From contig CM068835.1 of NCBI GenBank assembly GCA_028554795.2, positions 34,256,901-34,320,900 on the forward strand: a stretch of DNA of 64,000 bases, written 5' to 3'. The notes under the pieces were generated by a model that saw only the letters and a list, made by a program, of their open reading frames with translations, was not told the DNA's origin and searched no databases. How positions within the stretch are numbered: the stretch's first letter is position 1; every line of letters starts with the position of its first letter. This DNA is from Sinohyriopsis cumingii. Its lineage: Eukaryota; Mollusca; Bivalvia; Unionida; Unionidae. Below are positions 1-13,925 of this stretch, piece by piece. A program made the position numbers and the translations under genes.

Positions 1-259
1 AGAATCAAACAGGCAGCATACGATCCTTAGCATTTTTAAAAGAACGTTAATCAAGTGAGTACGAATACAATAGCATCTGGATGAGACGGCAATGTTATTG
101 TTTTTGAAATTTATTTCCATGCAACATTGTTTAAGTTCAAAGTTATTTAGTAGGTTATATGTAAAAAATGTTTCCCGTGAAATGAGTCCTTGTAAGTGTG
201 AAAATAGTCGTTCATGTATAAGCACAATTTAATATGAATGAATATTTGGAAACTAAATA

Positions 260-3200
260 TTACTCTGTGTATGGAGCTCTGCTTCGTGCGACTATTCGAT
301 CGGTAAATGTACCGCTTGGGTTTACAGTCACTATATCACGATCTGGTCTTGTTGGAGGAAGAAATTCTGGGACTTGGTCGCATCTTAATGTACTGCTGTA
401 AACGTATATAAGGAACTGGATCGGTACACTACTTAACGGTGCTGTCGATCCAGCTGTAAAGTCTTCCACCTGTATTGCCACTCCGTAGTAACCACTGGAA
501 CCAACGGCATTATACGTCAGTGTGCACGTAGTCTAGATTTGAAACAAATGCATGTGATTTAAAAAAATTGTCAAAGAAATATTTCCACAATTTATAGGAT
601 AGCATGCTGATGTAAGAATGCCTGCAAAATTAAATACTTTTGAGCGATATTTTGTAGAAAGATATCATTGTTGTTGTTGAGGTTATTTTCACAAATTGCT
701 CACTTCATATGACCGGTATACAACGGGGAAGATAATTTCTACCGTAAAACTCCTAACTTATTTCCGACATTCGGAATCATTTGTGAAAAGACCATAAATA
801 TAATATACATGGAACTCTTTCATCATTGCATAATGTCACAACAAATTCCACAATATTTCCGTAAAACTTATGCTGTATCTATATGATTAGGTTGTATTAT
901 ATTAAAACCATACCTGCATTCGTATGAAAATAATATGAAAGATTTAGTGGAATGATATAATAATTATACCATATAATATATTTGCGTAGCCACCATACCA
1001 CAAACGTCATCTAAGAATTTGGATAAAAGATCAAATGTTATACCTTACTGTTAGCAGTCCATATTTTCATGATCGTCGACACATATCCACACCCTTGTGC
1101 AGAAGTTGTGTTATTTATGCGACTCAGAAAGTTTACAGAAACGAGTCTTGAAATACATGTACAACATATGATTCGGATTATGAAGGCAATGTAAACTCAT
1201 ACAATAGTTTATTTTGAGGTAATCATAGTTTTAGTCAAATTGGAATTACCTCATCTAGTACAGCTCCAATGAATGCCTTACATATACTGGCACATTCATT
1301 CAGCGTACTCTCTGCCCACCTGCATCGAACCTGGTCACCATCTGGATCTGAAACTGTCGTGAGACGACAAAGATAATAATGTGTAATTAAATATAGTTTA
1401 TTGCACACAGTGTAGCTTCTTTTTTATTATTTCAAAACGTGATACTCTGACTTAGCATCGTATAGAAGCATGAATAATTATATACATATACGTAAATAAA
1501 GACAGACATATATACAATGAAAACACTTTAGATTAACTTATACGTCAATGCTTTCTGGGAAGCTAGGCAGACAGAGGTACCTGGTATCCTTATTTTATGC
1601 TGGCATCCATGTATCAGCCTCACAATAGGAGAAAGGTCGATTTGGGGAGCAGTATTCACTCGCCCATTATCAGAACGAGGTGCTAAATTTGCCTTTACTC
1701 TTATTTCCCAGCCACCGGTGGATCCAGCATGAACTAGTGATATCCAGTCTCCACCTGTAAATCTAAATGAGATACATTGTATCAGGAATTTATCTTAAGA
1801 AAAACAGCTCAACGTACTATAACAATTCCGAGAAACAAATAAAAGAGATTAAATGGCATCTTTGCAATTCGTCGTTTTCATTTTTCATTAGAACGTTCTT
1901 TACCTAAGTAATATATAATTCATGTATGATTAATTAATAATACTCGAGACACAATGTTAACTTATTTGTATGCGATCATTACGTGATTACTTCTTTGCAA
2001 CAGAGGATATTGTTTCCTACAATCTGTATTATAAATATTCCAGTGCAAGTACACGTGTTAGATAAATGCATTGATTCTGTTAACGGTGTGCAATAAATAT
2101 TATATAATCACCCAAACTCGTAGTATGAACTGCTGGACGGAAACTTATATACAAGACTCCCTCTTCCGGTTGTCCAATCTTCTGTCACACTGTAGTCCGT
2201 ACAGTAATAATCTAAACTGCCAATTGTTCCAATGCAGTTGACAAAACAGCTGAGAGATCCAGATGAGAGGAGCTGCCCCGATGAAATGGTGGTTTGGTTA
2301 CAGAAACTACTGGATCTGGTCCAACTTACTCTGTAGGAAATCTCAATCTAAAAAATGAAGTCAGCATAATAAGCACATAGAAACATAATTATCGAAAACC
2401 AATTGTTTGAATTACTGGTTTAGGCAATTCAATAGCATTCCAAATTATTTTGAAGTACACTTTCCCAATAATCACTTATTTGTAACAATAAAGACATGTA
2501 ACAATGTTCAATCTAACCTGCCATCAAGGTCATTCATAATAAACAGGTATATAATTGCTTAAATTTTGAACAAAATGCTCTAAGCAATTGTATAAGTTAC
2601 GTAAGGATAATTCCGGGGCATCCAGGGAAAAAGATTTATTAAATCAGTTTTCATATCGTCTATGACGTTAATAAAACAAAATCTGCTAGAACTTGTCTTT
2701 TCTTTATATAGCGACAGAGATGACATGCTTACATTTCAAGTGAGCTTTCAACATCGTCGATTACAAATTTTAGTATTATTTAAGTGTATGAGCGGTATTG
2801 ACTTCTTTCTGAGTTCCTTAATAAGTCGTTCCGCTCCACAACATTGACCTCATCTCGTAAAAAGGTTCCGAAAAATATCAATATTTGCACGACCAACCCT
2901 TTAATATTTATTTTTGTGCACATTAATATGAAGATGGGCAAACAGATGTGGAACTTTGTCACAACAGTGCATTTGTTCGCAAATCCCTTTTTTATCCAAG
3001 GATCTTGTCTTTCGTCCTCTAGTTATGACGTTCATTATCGTGCGCCATGAAATTAAACAATTATTACAATAAGTGACAATAAATTTGTTTGCCCCTATTC
3101 ATGACACATGATGCCCGCTCGCTTAAAAGTATGATGAGTGAAAGAAATAAGTGTTATACATTTTGTTGCCCAAAAAGGTGGATTAATAATATTTTTTTAA

Positions 3201-3502
3201 TAATTAACAATTGCTCAGAGTTAATAATTTAATATATGCAATGGAATCATTTTAGATTGCGTCTTTAAAAGCAGACATTCGGTAAGGTTGTGAATATTTT
3301 AGAATAATAAACTAGGTTTCACCTGATAAGTGAAGCCTGCTATTTTTGTCTGTGTGAGAATGATATATCGTTGACAAAATTAAATATCACATACCTCATT
3401 AAGATTACCGGTAGGTCTCCATGAAAATAATGCTCCCCTAAAATGAGATCCTGAGCAAGTGGTCAGAATGGCCACCAAAATTAATATGTACTTTATGTAC
3501 AT
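260..3502 (-). CDS. Five-exon secreted protein gene of the host (invertebrate extracellular module), possibly with a 1-nt defect
   Basis: Exons on the minus strand, from splice signals and reading frame: 3502-3395 (ATG, signal peptide), 2347-2112, 1754-1581, 1347-1250 and 532-260 (TAA). Exon 1 begins MYIKYILILVAILTTCSGS, a clear secretion signal, then FRGALFSWRP. Later exons show ISYRVSW, YYCTDYSVTEDW, DPDGDQVRCRW and paired cysteines. I associate this module (FRGxxxxWxP, ISYRxSW, PDGDxVRCRW) with extracellular proteins of molluscs and other marine invertebrates, but I cannot name the family or its function. Donors and acceptors are canonical (for example AATGAG/GTATGT, TTTTAG/ATTGAG, ACCAG/GTACC, GATGAG/GTAATT). 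Phases agree at every junction except exon 2 to 3, where the frame is off by one base beside a GGG run at 2111-2113. The protein ends soon after the module, so it may be a short family member or a truncated one. Confidence 0.68.
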
Positions 3503-6500
3503 CTCTACTGGATATGCTATCGTGAACCAAACTTGAAAAATTGTTCAGAATACCCTCTGTATTACATTTATATATATATATATCAGACACTTTAAAAAAA
3601 AAAAAAGAATAAGCTGAGTTTTCATTGGATCGAAAACCACTTCCTGCTCGCTTCTGATAACTAATAGATATTTTGCTTACCTTACTCGTGTGATAAATTA
3701 TTACTAAATATAAACTGATCTAGCCGGAAATATATATCCTTAAATAATAGAATGTGACGATAGGTCAGACGATATGATATTGAACTGCAGAATTACATTG
3801 GTATAAATTAAAGAAAGAAAATTAACTTTCATTTTAAGACAAATAAAGAAATAGCAATATAAAGTTTTCTAATTAGTCCACTGCAGAGTATTTGATACTG
3901 AAGTATTTTCATTACAAGAGCTGTACGTGACATGATGTCATAAGGTAAAATATCCCTGATGAAGACATCTGTGCATTTAAACGCCTTTTAAATAATTCAA
4001 TCTTTTGTTTTGAGGATATTAAATCAGGAAATTTCAAATTGTATTTCTCTCTTGAACCGAGAGATATTATTTAATATGACGAAATTACATCCTAAGAGAA
4101 ATCACTATCACAAAGTTGTGGGACTCGAACACTAAGGTAAATTTCACTATAAAGCAACTTCAGTATCATATCGTTATATCATCCCCTATATTCGCCTACT
4201 TTTAACAGCATTTGCTATATACATACAAATGTGCTATTGAAGAATGCACAACTGATTCACATATGTTTAAATCAAGCAAGTTAATATATCTACTAGTGAA
4301 ACAAGCTGAGTAGGTAGGCATTTTACTCATTAATGTCAAAATACAGAATTTAGTAACGTCTGTCAATAGAGTTTTCTCTCAATTCAACATTTAAAGCCGT
4401 ATAAATGTTGTGTTATTTATGCAAAACAATTTGACGAAAGAATTATCTGCCTATCATTCAGCAAATGATAATAGAAAACAGAAAAAATAGTAAACCCCAC
4501 TCATACTCTTCTGTACGATTTTCGTGAAATACTGATCGCCTCAGTGTGCCACTTACTGAATGAAGATATTATTGCATTAAATTTGCCGCACAAAGATCTC
4601 TGCTTCTTTTAACTAATGGGCTGCAATCGTGGTAAAAAAACGATAAAGGCTTTATAAACGCATGTTCATAAAATCAAATTGCCGCACTCAAGCTAAGAAC
4701 ACAAAATCTAACACAAATCACGTGCTAAATAGACAAAAATTGTTTGCATTTATAAGTGTCTTCGTTTAGAACATATATAAAACTTATCGCTGACTAATCA
4801 ATAATTCAGTACAAACGGGGAATTTGTGCACACACGTCACAACGACGGATACTATTTACATATCAGTTTGTCGATTTAAAATCAGTCTCAACTCGCTGTT
4901 GTTTCTATATTCACATGGCGTGCGTTTCATAACAAATGACATTACCTTGGAATGACCTAATTGGACTTATGTCGTTCTTTTCGTTATACAAATGCACAAT
5001 GCCTTGACATTCAAACTGTTATTTTACAACAGCCGTGTAATAATGACAAAAGTTGTACAAAACATTACAAACGTACTCGATGAAATGTATATGTCATTCA
5101 CTCAGAAAAATATTTTTTTTCATTTTGTGCTCAAATGTCAAACGTCGCTAATGTACATAACATATTCAAATAGTTTGTTCTTTAAAGGTTATTTACGGTG
5201 TTTACCGAAAATGTTCTGTTGTTTTTTGTGAGTTTTTTCGCATGACAATATTAGAAACCTAATATTCTTTCCTAACTCAACATAAGAAAACATATATTTG
5301 AAACACAGTTCAAGTGATGGAAGGGATATTGTTTTCACAATGCACATTACAAGTTCATTTTTAATCAAACTTCATTAATATTTGAACAAACAAAATGGAC
5401 AAAATTGCTAATTTTATGGGGTGAAATCATTAAATGACAATACAAATTTAAAAGCAAAATAAAATTGGAAACAGAGTATCATATGTTTCCAAATTGCAAT
5501 TACAATTTCAGAAACATATCAAAAGACAAACAAAACATATTTTATTTATGCAAATAATTACAGGGTATACAGTAGTAAATGGCTGGGTCACAACTGAAAT
5601 TTAATAGATTAACAACATTTTATATGCAGGTTGTGCTAACGCACAGAAATAGTAGCGAAAATAAAAATAATTTAATAATTATTCATAATTCAATGCCAGG
5701 TCTCCCATCTTCTTATTGTGGGACTAATTCCATTTCTTCTGCATAAAAATAAAACATTGTTTTTACAATATTGTTTGGATTCGTGAAACATTTTATATTT
5801 TTATGTAGTTGATATTCAGATTTTCTAGTACTTCTAACTGGATTTTTATACGTTCTTGTTATTTCATCAAACACTGCTTAAAATTCTACAACATTAATAT
5901 CGAGAAAATTAAATTTTACTTAATTTCATTATTTGTAAGAATGATGTCATCGTCCTTGAATATACCACACATAAAATAATGCCAACTATTCACACTATTC
6001 TTTAAGGAAAATAGTTTGTGCCTTACAAACGTCTCAGATTTGTCTCAAGATATAATCTACAGGTTGAATGATTAAGTTAATTAGTCTTCATCTATATGGG
6101 CCAAAGTACATGGCAAAAAAGATTGACTGTGCGACATTTTTAACCATCGGTCTTAAATGGCATTTAACATTTGTCGCCCTATCCACTGCAAAGAAAATTA
6201 ATTGACTGTTAGAAGATTTCGCGTGATTTCCACTAGCGGCCAGCAGATATCATACAATTGAGAGGTACGTCAAGGTATGGTATTACTGTGACTTTACAAA
6301 TTACATATAATTTATATATATCATGATACAATGTTGGAAACTGTTTGAAGCTTTATAGTCTAATTCTGAAGAAGACTTCTGTATATGTTGAAATGTTATC
6401 ATGTTCAGTTTGTAACGACCTTTCAAACATCTCGCTTTATTCTTTAAAACGGCCTCTAAAGAGGTTTAGTTCTCTCTCAAGACATTTATAAGGAAAAATT

Positions 6501-9500
6501 GTTCCATTAATGAATGTATTTGGTTGTGCTATTGTCGATGCCTTCAGTTAAATTAAACAATGGTTCCAAAATACAATAAATCATACAACTTTCCAACCAA
6601 CGAAGATACTCATAAGACGTTGGTTTGCTTGCTTGAAGTGTTCATCATCTTTAAACTGCAGTGTTTAGCATTATGTTCAAAAGACCTCTCGTCCACTCTG
6701 TTGTGGAAAAGTATAAAATGCTAGTGCAATGTTTGGCAGAGTTAGGCATCTTGTTCCTTCACGGCATCGATTGTTAGTTTAATATAGAACGTCGTAATGT
6801 TCCTGCCACTACCATCTATTCCGTAAAGCATTACGAGTACTATTACTACTGTGACGATAACGGAGGAGGAAGCCATGATTGTGGAGTTGCAGCCACTGCA
6901 TCTCCTCGAACGCTTATAGAATTACAAATGCATCTCCTGTACTGGAAGCGACCATGCAGTTACTTTACTTGGGATAATACTTGTCAGATGTTCTGGAGCT
7001 AATGTTCCCATAATGTAGGTATCCTAGATCTTTATATAACCATCCATTCATGCAATACGAATCTTCTACGACTGTCCAACAGCCAGTCAAACCGTCTGGC
7101 CAACTGCTTATATTGTCTAGTGCTGCATACCGGCATGACGTTCGTTGGTAAGTGGGCCTAAACATGAATCAGTTTGACCGGTCCTACAGTTTCTCTTTAC
7201 ATTCCTGAGGGGAGATTTAAAGCCAACCACCACATATACCATCCTGCCGCCATATGTATGCCGGTCTAGCAGACCGTCCAGTACCCTGCACGGATATGTA
7301 TACCGGCATGCCTGGTTACTTATTCAACTTTTGATCCATCGTAGTGATAATGTGACACATTCGTAGGCATATACTTTACGTATTGGCATGTGGGTTTTAA
7401 AAAGAAATATATTACTTAAATCGATTCAAAGCCTGTATTAACTTCAAACTGTGGCAGTGGAAGCAGACCATTGCGTCGCAAGTACCACCACGATGCGAGT
7501 GCAAAGTGGCAATATTTTTTAACATTTTCTTCCTAATGTTCCGTTTTTGCAACCATAAGGACCAATCCCTATAGACGTGTGAAAAACGCTTTTAATAGCT
7601 TCTAAAGTTATAATACAAAGCAGTGATTGATGTCTGAAAAACTACATTCCAAAATAATCGCACTCGCGTGCTGATGGTCATGCAGCTGAATATACTTGAA
7701 ATGATGTCATTCCTCTTCCTAATACCCCAAAAAGAATGCGTGCGTGATTTATACAGTTTGTTTAATATATTTCGTTCTATAGTTTTTGACTGATAAAATG
7801 AACGGTAATCGAACTCAGTTTTTAATTTAGTTTGATAGTTTTATGTTTATTGAATCACTATGATCAGTATTTGTTGTACTTCCTGATTTGTAAATCAAAA
7901 CTAAATCAAGTTTCAAGATAACGTGACTTCTATAAACACCTTGAAGCACTTTCCTGATTTGAAATAGAAATCACTTCAAATTATAAGGGTGCAGATTTAG
8001 TGGATGACATATCTTAAATATAGACATAGAGTGAGCAGGAAGAACTTACAAATAGACTGAACTCTCTTTGAAATGACTCAGAACAAATGGGCGGTAACAT
8101 AACTGCAGTAATCAACACCTGGAAGGTCTCACTTATAATACACCAAGCAGGAAACATGTATTCCATAAAGTAGCTATCGGAGACCTTCTTTTGATCTGCA
8201 ATTCTCTACATAGATTGGGTAATTCTAACATAGTGTTTGTTCCTTGGACAATCTGATGATTATACTTGATCGGGATTGAAAAGTGATTTTGGTGCAAGCA
8301 TCTCGAGTGATCGATAGCTCTTAGTCATTGACAAGGAAGAAAGCGTCATCACAGAGAATGAAACAATGTATTGATTTAAAATATAAAAGAACAGAAGCAT
8401 CACATCAAACCTAAGGATCGCAGTATCTAGGGAAGTTTAAAATGCTATATGCGACAATGCTAACATTATCCCTAAAGAACGAACTCACAACAAACAAAAT
8501 TTAACAGCATATAATCCATACAATTATCCAATATGTCCAATTTACCGAAGTAACGACTTTCCACCTTTATTGTCTAAACTAAATTTCGAAAGACTCGAGT
8601 AGTTATGTTACGTAACTTATTTGGGAAAACAAACCTAAAATTAAAAATGATTATGCCAGTTTTTGGTCATTACCTGAGAATGGCATCCTTTAGAAATCGG
8701 CATTTTGGAAAGCAATTTTGTATAATACTTTGCAAGGCGATATTGGTAAGCTACTATATGTACATTCTTCTCAAATCAAAGAAATACATTTCTAATACTG
8801 TTATTAAAATTCATACTCATACGTTTTTATAAAGTATTACATCTTATAGAGATCACGCTGACATACACAGGAATTTCTCATTTTAAAAATAAAACTGCTG
8901 AAAGTACTGAATTTACTGAACGCATTTTGATAGTCTCGTCTAATGAGAAGACAATAAGGAAATAATAGTGTTACAATAGTCGTACAGATAAACACAAATT
9001 TTATTTAAATTAGGCCAAACTGTGTAAAAATAACTACAATAAAAGAAACGAGGGGACATGAAAAACAAAACCCCACTTATTAAATATTTGTAAACATGGG
9101 CAATATTTAGAGCCATAATTAGCTGAGTCTTACCTTTCACCACTCCTCGGCTGGATGCAAAAGCTTCATTAGTCACGATGCAAAGGGAACGAAAATATGT
9201 TTCTAGAAAATTTCATTCTAAGAATTTGGGCAAATCCACAAAATAAAGTACCTTTCAATTAAAATAATTATAGATACTTTATCGTTAAAAAAATATCATT
9301 GAATGCAATACAGTTTTAAGTTTATCGCCTGAGCATGAATGTTTTGGTTAACATTTTCTCATTTGTTTCGTGTTGCTAGAAAATATTACCATACATAGTT
9401 CATTTGATATAACCTTTTGCTCGTTAAATTCTCTCCTTCCTAATAAAATCATTTTATTTAGAACATATATAAAATAAACACAGTCAAACCAAAACGTGTC

Positions 9501-10200
9501 TGGTCTCCGAATAACAGCATTTTCTCACTCAAAGGTTTTTCATATATTGTTATTATATATACCGTTGAAAGGCTCCAACATGCTGAGAATGAGGCGAATC
9601 AGGATAGAAACTAAAACAGTTTCCGGTTCTCGGGAGTTCCCGAAAACCACGATCAGGAAAGTAATAAAGATAACATTTTTAATTCAGCGTAAACTTTCGT
9701 AATCAAACGTAACGAGGCAATCACACACACCCAGATTTATCTTTACCATTTATCTTTACCATATTTGCTACATATCATGCTCCTGAGAAGTAAAAACCTA
9801 TGTAGAGCCTGTATGCATATCATAGACAGGGGATAAAAAATTGCCTTTCAAAGCCTGATGCTACTAGAAACAAGTGCCTAGCTTGCGCCTGGACAGTCTA
9901 ACTGTACACCTGGCGGAACAGTACTACATTAAAAGTACACGCTAGTGTAGATTTGGATTCACTTGACAAAGAGTTTCTAAACCCTCCACCATCTGATATA
10001 TAATTACCGTTCAGGTAACAGGAGTGGCACGGTTCATCCTAACACAATTATAGTGTTGTCATATTACTAACTGCCCTTTATGATACGTATTATTACATAT
10101 TTGTTCACATCAGTCAGCTTATTTCTAATAGCGCACTTTCAGCCGGTTTAATATTTATTTATTGCACCGTTCAAAATAAATCGTTTCGTTCATGTGGTAA
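3503..10200. other. AT-rich DNA without a recognisable gene
   Basis: No coding signal that I trust. ORFs are short, AT-driven and low in information. One stretch near 6,750-7,330 is richer in GC and repeats short CCGG-centred words such as ATACCGGCAT, but it gives no protein that I recognise. A dispersed repeat lies at 4,690-5,175 and is listed separately. Confidence 0.6.
4690..5175 (+). repeat. Dispersed repeat, copy 1 (direct partner at 26.53-26.99 kb)
   Basis: About 480 bp that recurs in the same orientation at 26,532-26,995, with a handful of substitutions and small indels. Shared words include CACAAAATCTAACACAAATC near the start and CGTCACAACGACGGATAC in the middle. No coding content or terminal structure lets me classify it. 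Confidence 0.8.
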
Positions 10201-10237
10201 ATAATTGCACATTGTATCTTTATATATATATTTGATT

Positions 10238-11640
10238 GCAGGCATAATGATGGCGCGCATCCATCTCAACTGTCTGGTCGGTAATGTCTCGGAAGCCATA
10301 CTGCTGGATTCCCAATGTGGCTTCAGACCAGATCGGAGCTCGATGGACATGATCTTCACAGTTAGACAAATAAAGGGAAAGTGCATTGAACAAAACATGA
10401 ACTTCTACGGTGTCTTCATAGACCTCACAAAGACCTTCGATACGGTCAACAGAGATGCACTATGTGTAATCGTAGCACGAGTCTGATGCCCTAGGAAGTT
10501 TATTAAGATGATCCGACGTTTCCACGACGTCGTGATGGGACGCGTTCTCTACAACGGGAATGTCTCTTAGCTATTGAACGTTTCTAACGGCGTGAAGCAA
10601 GGTTGCGTGTTCGCCCCATTATTACTCAACATATTCTTCACAAGTGTTCTGAACCATGCTACACGTGTTCTCCAGAAAAGGGTGTACATAAAGTACAGAC
10701 TGGATGGCTCTCTCTTAGACCTTCGCCAACTGAACGCCCAGTCCAAAACAATGGAGGAACTTTTCCTTCAACCAATTTTCGCGGATGACTGTTCTCTAAT
10801 GACACATATGGAAGCAGATCTCCAGATCATCGTTCGCGTACGCCTCGAGACTCTTCGGACTCACTACCAGTCTGAACAAGAGAGAGGTACTTCACCAACC
10901 GGTCCCAGGCACCATAGATCGTCCCCCGATTGTGTATATTGAGGCCACCTAGCGGACAATTGTCAATCACTTCAAGTACCTTGGAAGCATCTTATCATCC
11001 GATCGATCGCTAGACAAAGAGATAACAGCACGCATCAGCAACACCATTTAATCACTAGGACGATTCCGCTCTCGCGTGCTGAATCACATGAATATCAAAG
11101 TGCAACCAAGATGAAGGTATATAAAGCAGTTGTACTAACAAGCCTTCTATATGGTTGTGAGACCTGGACAACATACAAAAAGAACATCAAGCAACTTGAG
11201 CGCTTCCACACGACAGCCCTGCGCTGAATTATGGGGGTCAGATGGCAAGACAGAGTGATGAACCTAGAAGTGCTGGATAGAGAAAGCTTAACCAGTATAT
11301 GTGCGATGGTCATGAGAGCCCAACTCCGGTGGACGGGTCATACCATCCGTATGGACGAATCTCGAATGCTACGTCAGATTTTGTATCGAGCGCTATCTAG
11401 TGAACACATAAAAATTGGTCGCCCGAAGAAAAGATTCAAAGACTCCATTAATGACAGCCTGAGATGCTGCTCGATGTCTGTGACAAACCCCGAGGTTAGA
11501 CCTGGCTGGCGCGCAGCTGTTAGTAATGGGTACAAAACCTTCGAGAATACCCACATAATGAAAGATATATTGTGTGTTTTAATTCGTATGATTACAAATT
11601 GCATGCGCCAATTAGTAAATAAGATACTGAGTAGCTAATT
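10238..11640 (+). pseudogene. Decayed non-LTR retrotransposon (LINE) reverse transcriptase
   Basis: Fragments of a LINE reverse transcriptase in several broken frames. In order: QCGFRPDRSSMDMIF and FIDLTKTFDTVNR (fingers/palm, about 10,310-10,450), NGVKQGCVFAPLLLNIFF (about 10,580-10,635), and FADDCSLMTH at about 10,780, which is the catalytic xADD box with F in place of the usual Y. Then come the C-terminal landmarks QLRWTGHTIRMDESRM (about 11,310) and GRPKKRFKD (about 11,420). Stops near 10,484, 10,568 and 10,939, and frame changes between fragments, show that it is dead. No endonuclease domain is visible upstream, so it is 5'-truncated, which is typical of LINE insertion. The clade is uncertain. 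Confidence 0.88.
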
Positions 11641-13375
11641 ATATTCATGGATGTGATATTTTGTTGTAAGATAAGGTCATTTTAGTAAATACATTACATT
11701 GCTTTATGATAATGGGTTTATTAAACATGTTTACTTTGAAAAACTAGGTTTACCAGATTGATGAATTGTTGAATGCAGTAAATTTAGGCAAGGACCCGAC
11801 CTTATTGAAAAGTTAGATTGATTTCTAAATGGTTATTCGAACCTTGTTCTGGTTCTGAATTTGCATTTAACTTTTGATATATGAAATCTTGATTTGAGAA
11901 TTAGTTAATACTATCATAGCATAACCATTAGCCTAAGTGGAGTGATTTATTCCTTTCCGTTATTCATTGGAATTACAAGCCGCTCATAAATGTAAGGATT
12001 AAGCAGATATTTTGGGATTGCTGTAAATTCATTTAAAGACATTTTGTATTATATCATTGTGATAAATCAAGAATGTTTGAATATGAAAATATTCCAGACT
12101 ATTGGCATATCAGCACAATAAAATGAATTTCATTGGGAGCACATTGTAACTCATTTGGAATGATCGATATTTTTGTACTTGTGTTAGTACTTTTCAATTT
12201 TTAACTTGTTATTATAGGGAAATAAACTATTTACTGACGTTAACAAATGTGTTGATTTCCACACCTTTTTGTTACGTCGTTTAATACAGTGCGTCGTAAC
12301 ACTTTGAAACACTTTCTCTCATGACTTCATTGAAACTCAAGACATTATCACCAGGGATACGTAGTTATATCATGTACGTTGCTAACCATGAAAGACGTTT
12401 TCTGTACATAGTGTATCGTTCATTATTATATCGTATTTGTAGATTTTAAAATTTGTTGGTGCTATTTTTTCCTTTTTCGTGTGTTCTTCTTCCTTGTCAG
12501 AGAACCTGCGTGGGTATGTGGTGACACTGCTAAAATTCAGCGAAGTATAATTTTGTAATGTAGGTTTTGGAAGGAGACACACTTATGGTCGCAACTAATC
12601 TGTTTCTTCATTAGTTTATCGTAGTTAGTTTAAATTTCATGGAGTACTCACGGTACTAATTCAACTCCAATAGTAAACATATGGAAACACTATCATATTC
12701 AAAATTCAATAACTTAAAATTTCTGGGTGCTGATGATGAGACATATAATTCTTCATGCACATCTAACTTTGGTGCAGGCTTATGTGTAGAGAACACCACA
12801 TGACCCGCTGCATTTTGTTTACCTACATGTGCATGAAAAACATGCTATTGATTTTGCACCAAATGAATCAGGTGCTACTTTCATTATTGAGTACCTCTGA
12901 GTCAAGCCTGCAAGAATGCTAAAATTGCATCAGTAGAAATTTGTCTATATTTTTTTCAAAATTACAGATAGGATAAGCTCTGAAAAGATATATTTACTAA
13001 AATTTTAATTTTCATTATTAACCAGTTATGGACCACCAAACCCGTAAATACTCTATTATTTGTTCACCCATTTCTAGACTGTTTCACAGTTCTTCCGTAT
13101 AATGAGTATCGTGTGTCCTATAACCAGATTTAAAATGTTTAGAAAAAGTTGTATTTTACTCATTGATATTGGAGCATAATTGTAAGAAAGAATTGGCCAT
13201 GCTTGTGCATGGATAATAGTGCAATAGGATTTTATGTGATACCAATGTCTATAGCCAAATTTCATCCGCATTACATGTTGCTGTGTTGTATTGTACGTAT
13301 AAGTGGCTTATTCTTGTCATTAAAATAATTGTTTTCTGCCTTTGTATCTTCATGTTATCTTTCTATGGCATGCAT
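11641..13375. other. AT-rich non-coding DNA
   Basis: No gene, RNA or repeat structure that I can support. Only short AT-driven ORFs occur. Confidence 0.5.
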
Positions 13376-13925
13376 GCTACACAAAAGAAACACAAGCATG
13401 CTCACATCAGCAAGTATGACATCACAGGGTATCAAGCTTGATTTTCAAAGAAAAAAGACTAAATACATTCTGACATTGATATGGGTGTAACAGACATAAT
13501 TGTAACAGGTGACATTAAGTTCAAAATGCTAAATCTAATTTCAAGTAAGGAACTGAAGTACTAAGCGACAAGCATCGACTTGGCAAAGAAAAAACTCATC
13601 CCTCTCATTTCACTTTTAATTTTGCTATAACCATTATGTCCAATGAAGAATGAAAGTTTAATTCTCAGCGGCGGGGTTAGCGATTTTTACTTTCAGCAAA
13701 TTATGAAATAAAGTTATCTATCTATGGAATATTCAACAACAGAACGAAGACAATAAATCGTTGCCAATATATCTATGGATATATGACCAAGTGGACTATA
13801 ATCTCATGTGACATCAATCATCAACTGGGATCGATTGAAATATAAGCATGTTGCCATTTATGCCAATGTTCTCAATGCCCATATAGTCTGGATACATGAG
13901 TAATGTATTCCAAATATAACTTTTA
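13376..13925 (+). repeat. Dispersed repeat, inverted partner at 26.98-27.53 kb
   Basis: About 550 bp found again in reverse complement at 26,985-27,535. Shared words include TTCTCAGCGGCGGGGTTAGC and ATGAAATAAAGTTATCTATC. The short GC core followed by an AATAAAG and a TATC-type tail resembles the 3' end of a non-LTR element, but no coding part is present. Confidence 0.72.

Noticed and set aside
6965-7165. A 66-codon Cys/Trp-containing minus-strand frame in a GC-richer island
   Set aside because: No signal peptide, no matching upstream exon in frame and no family that I can name. Left as an unexplained composition island.
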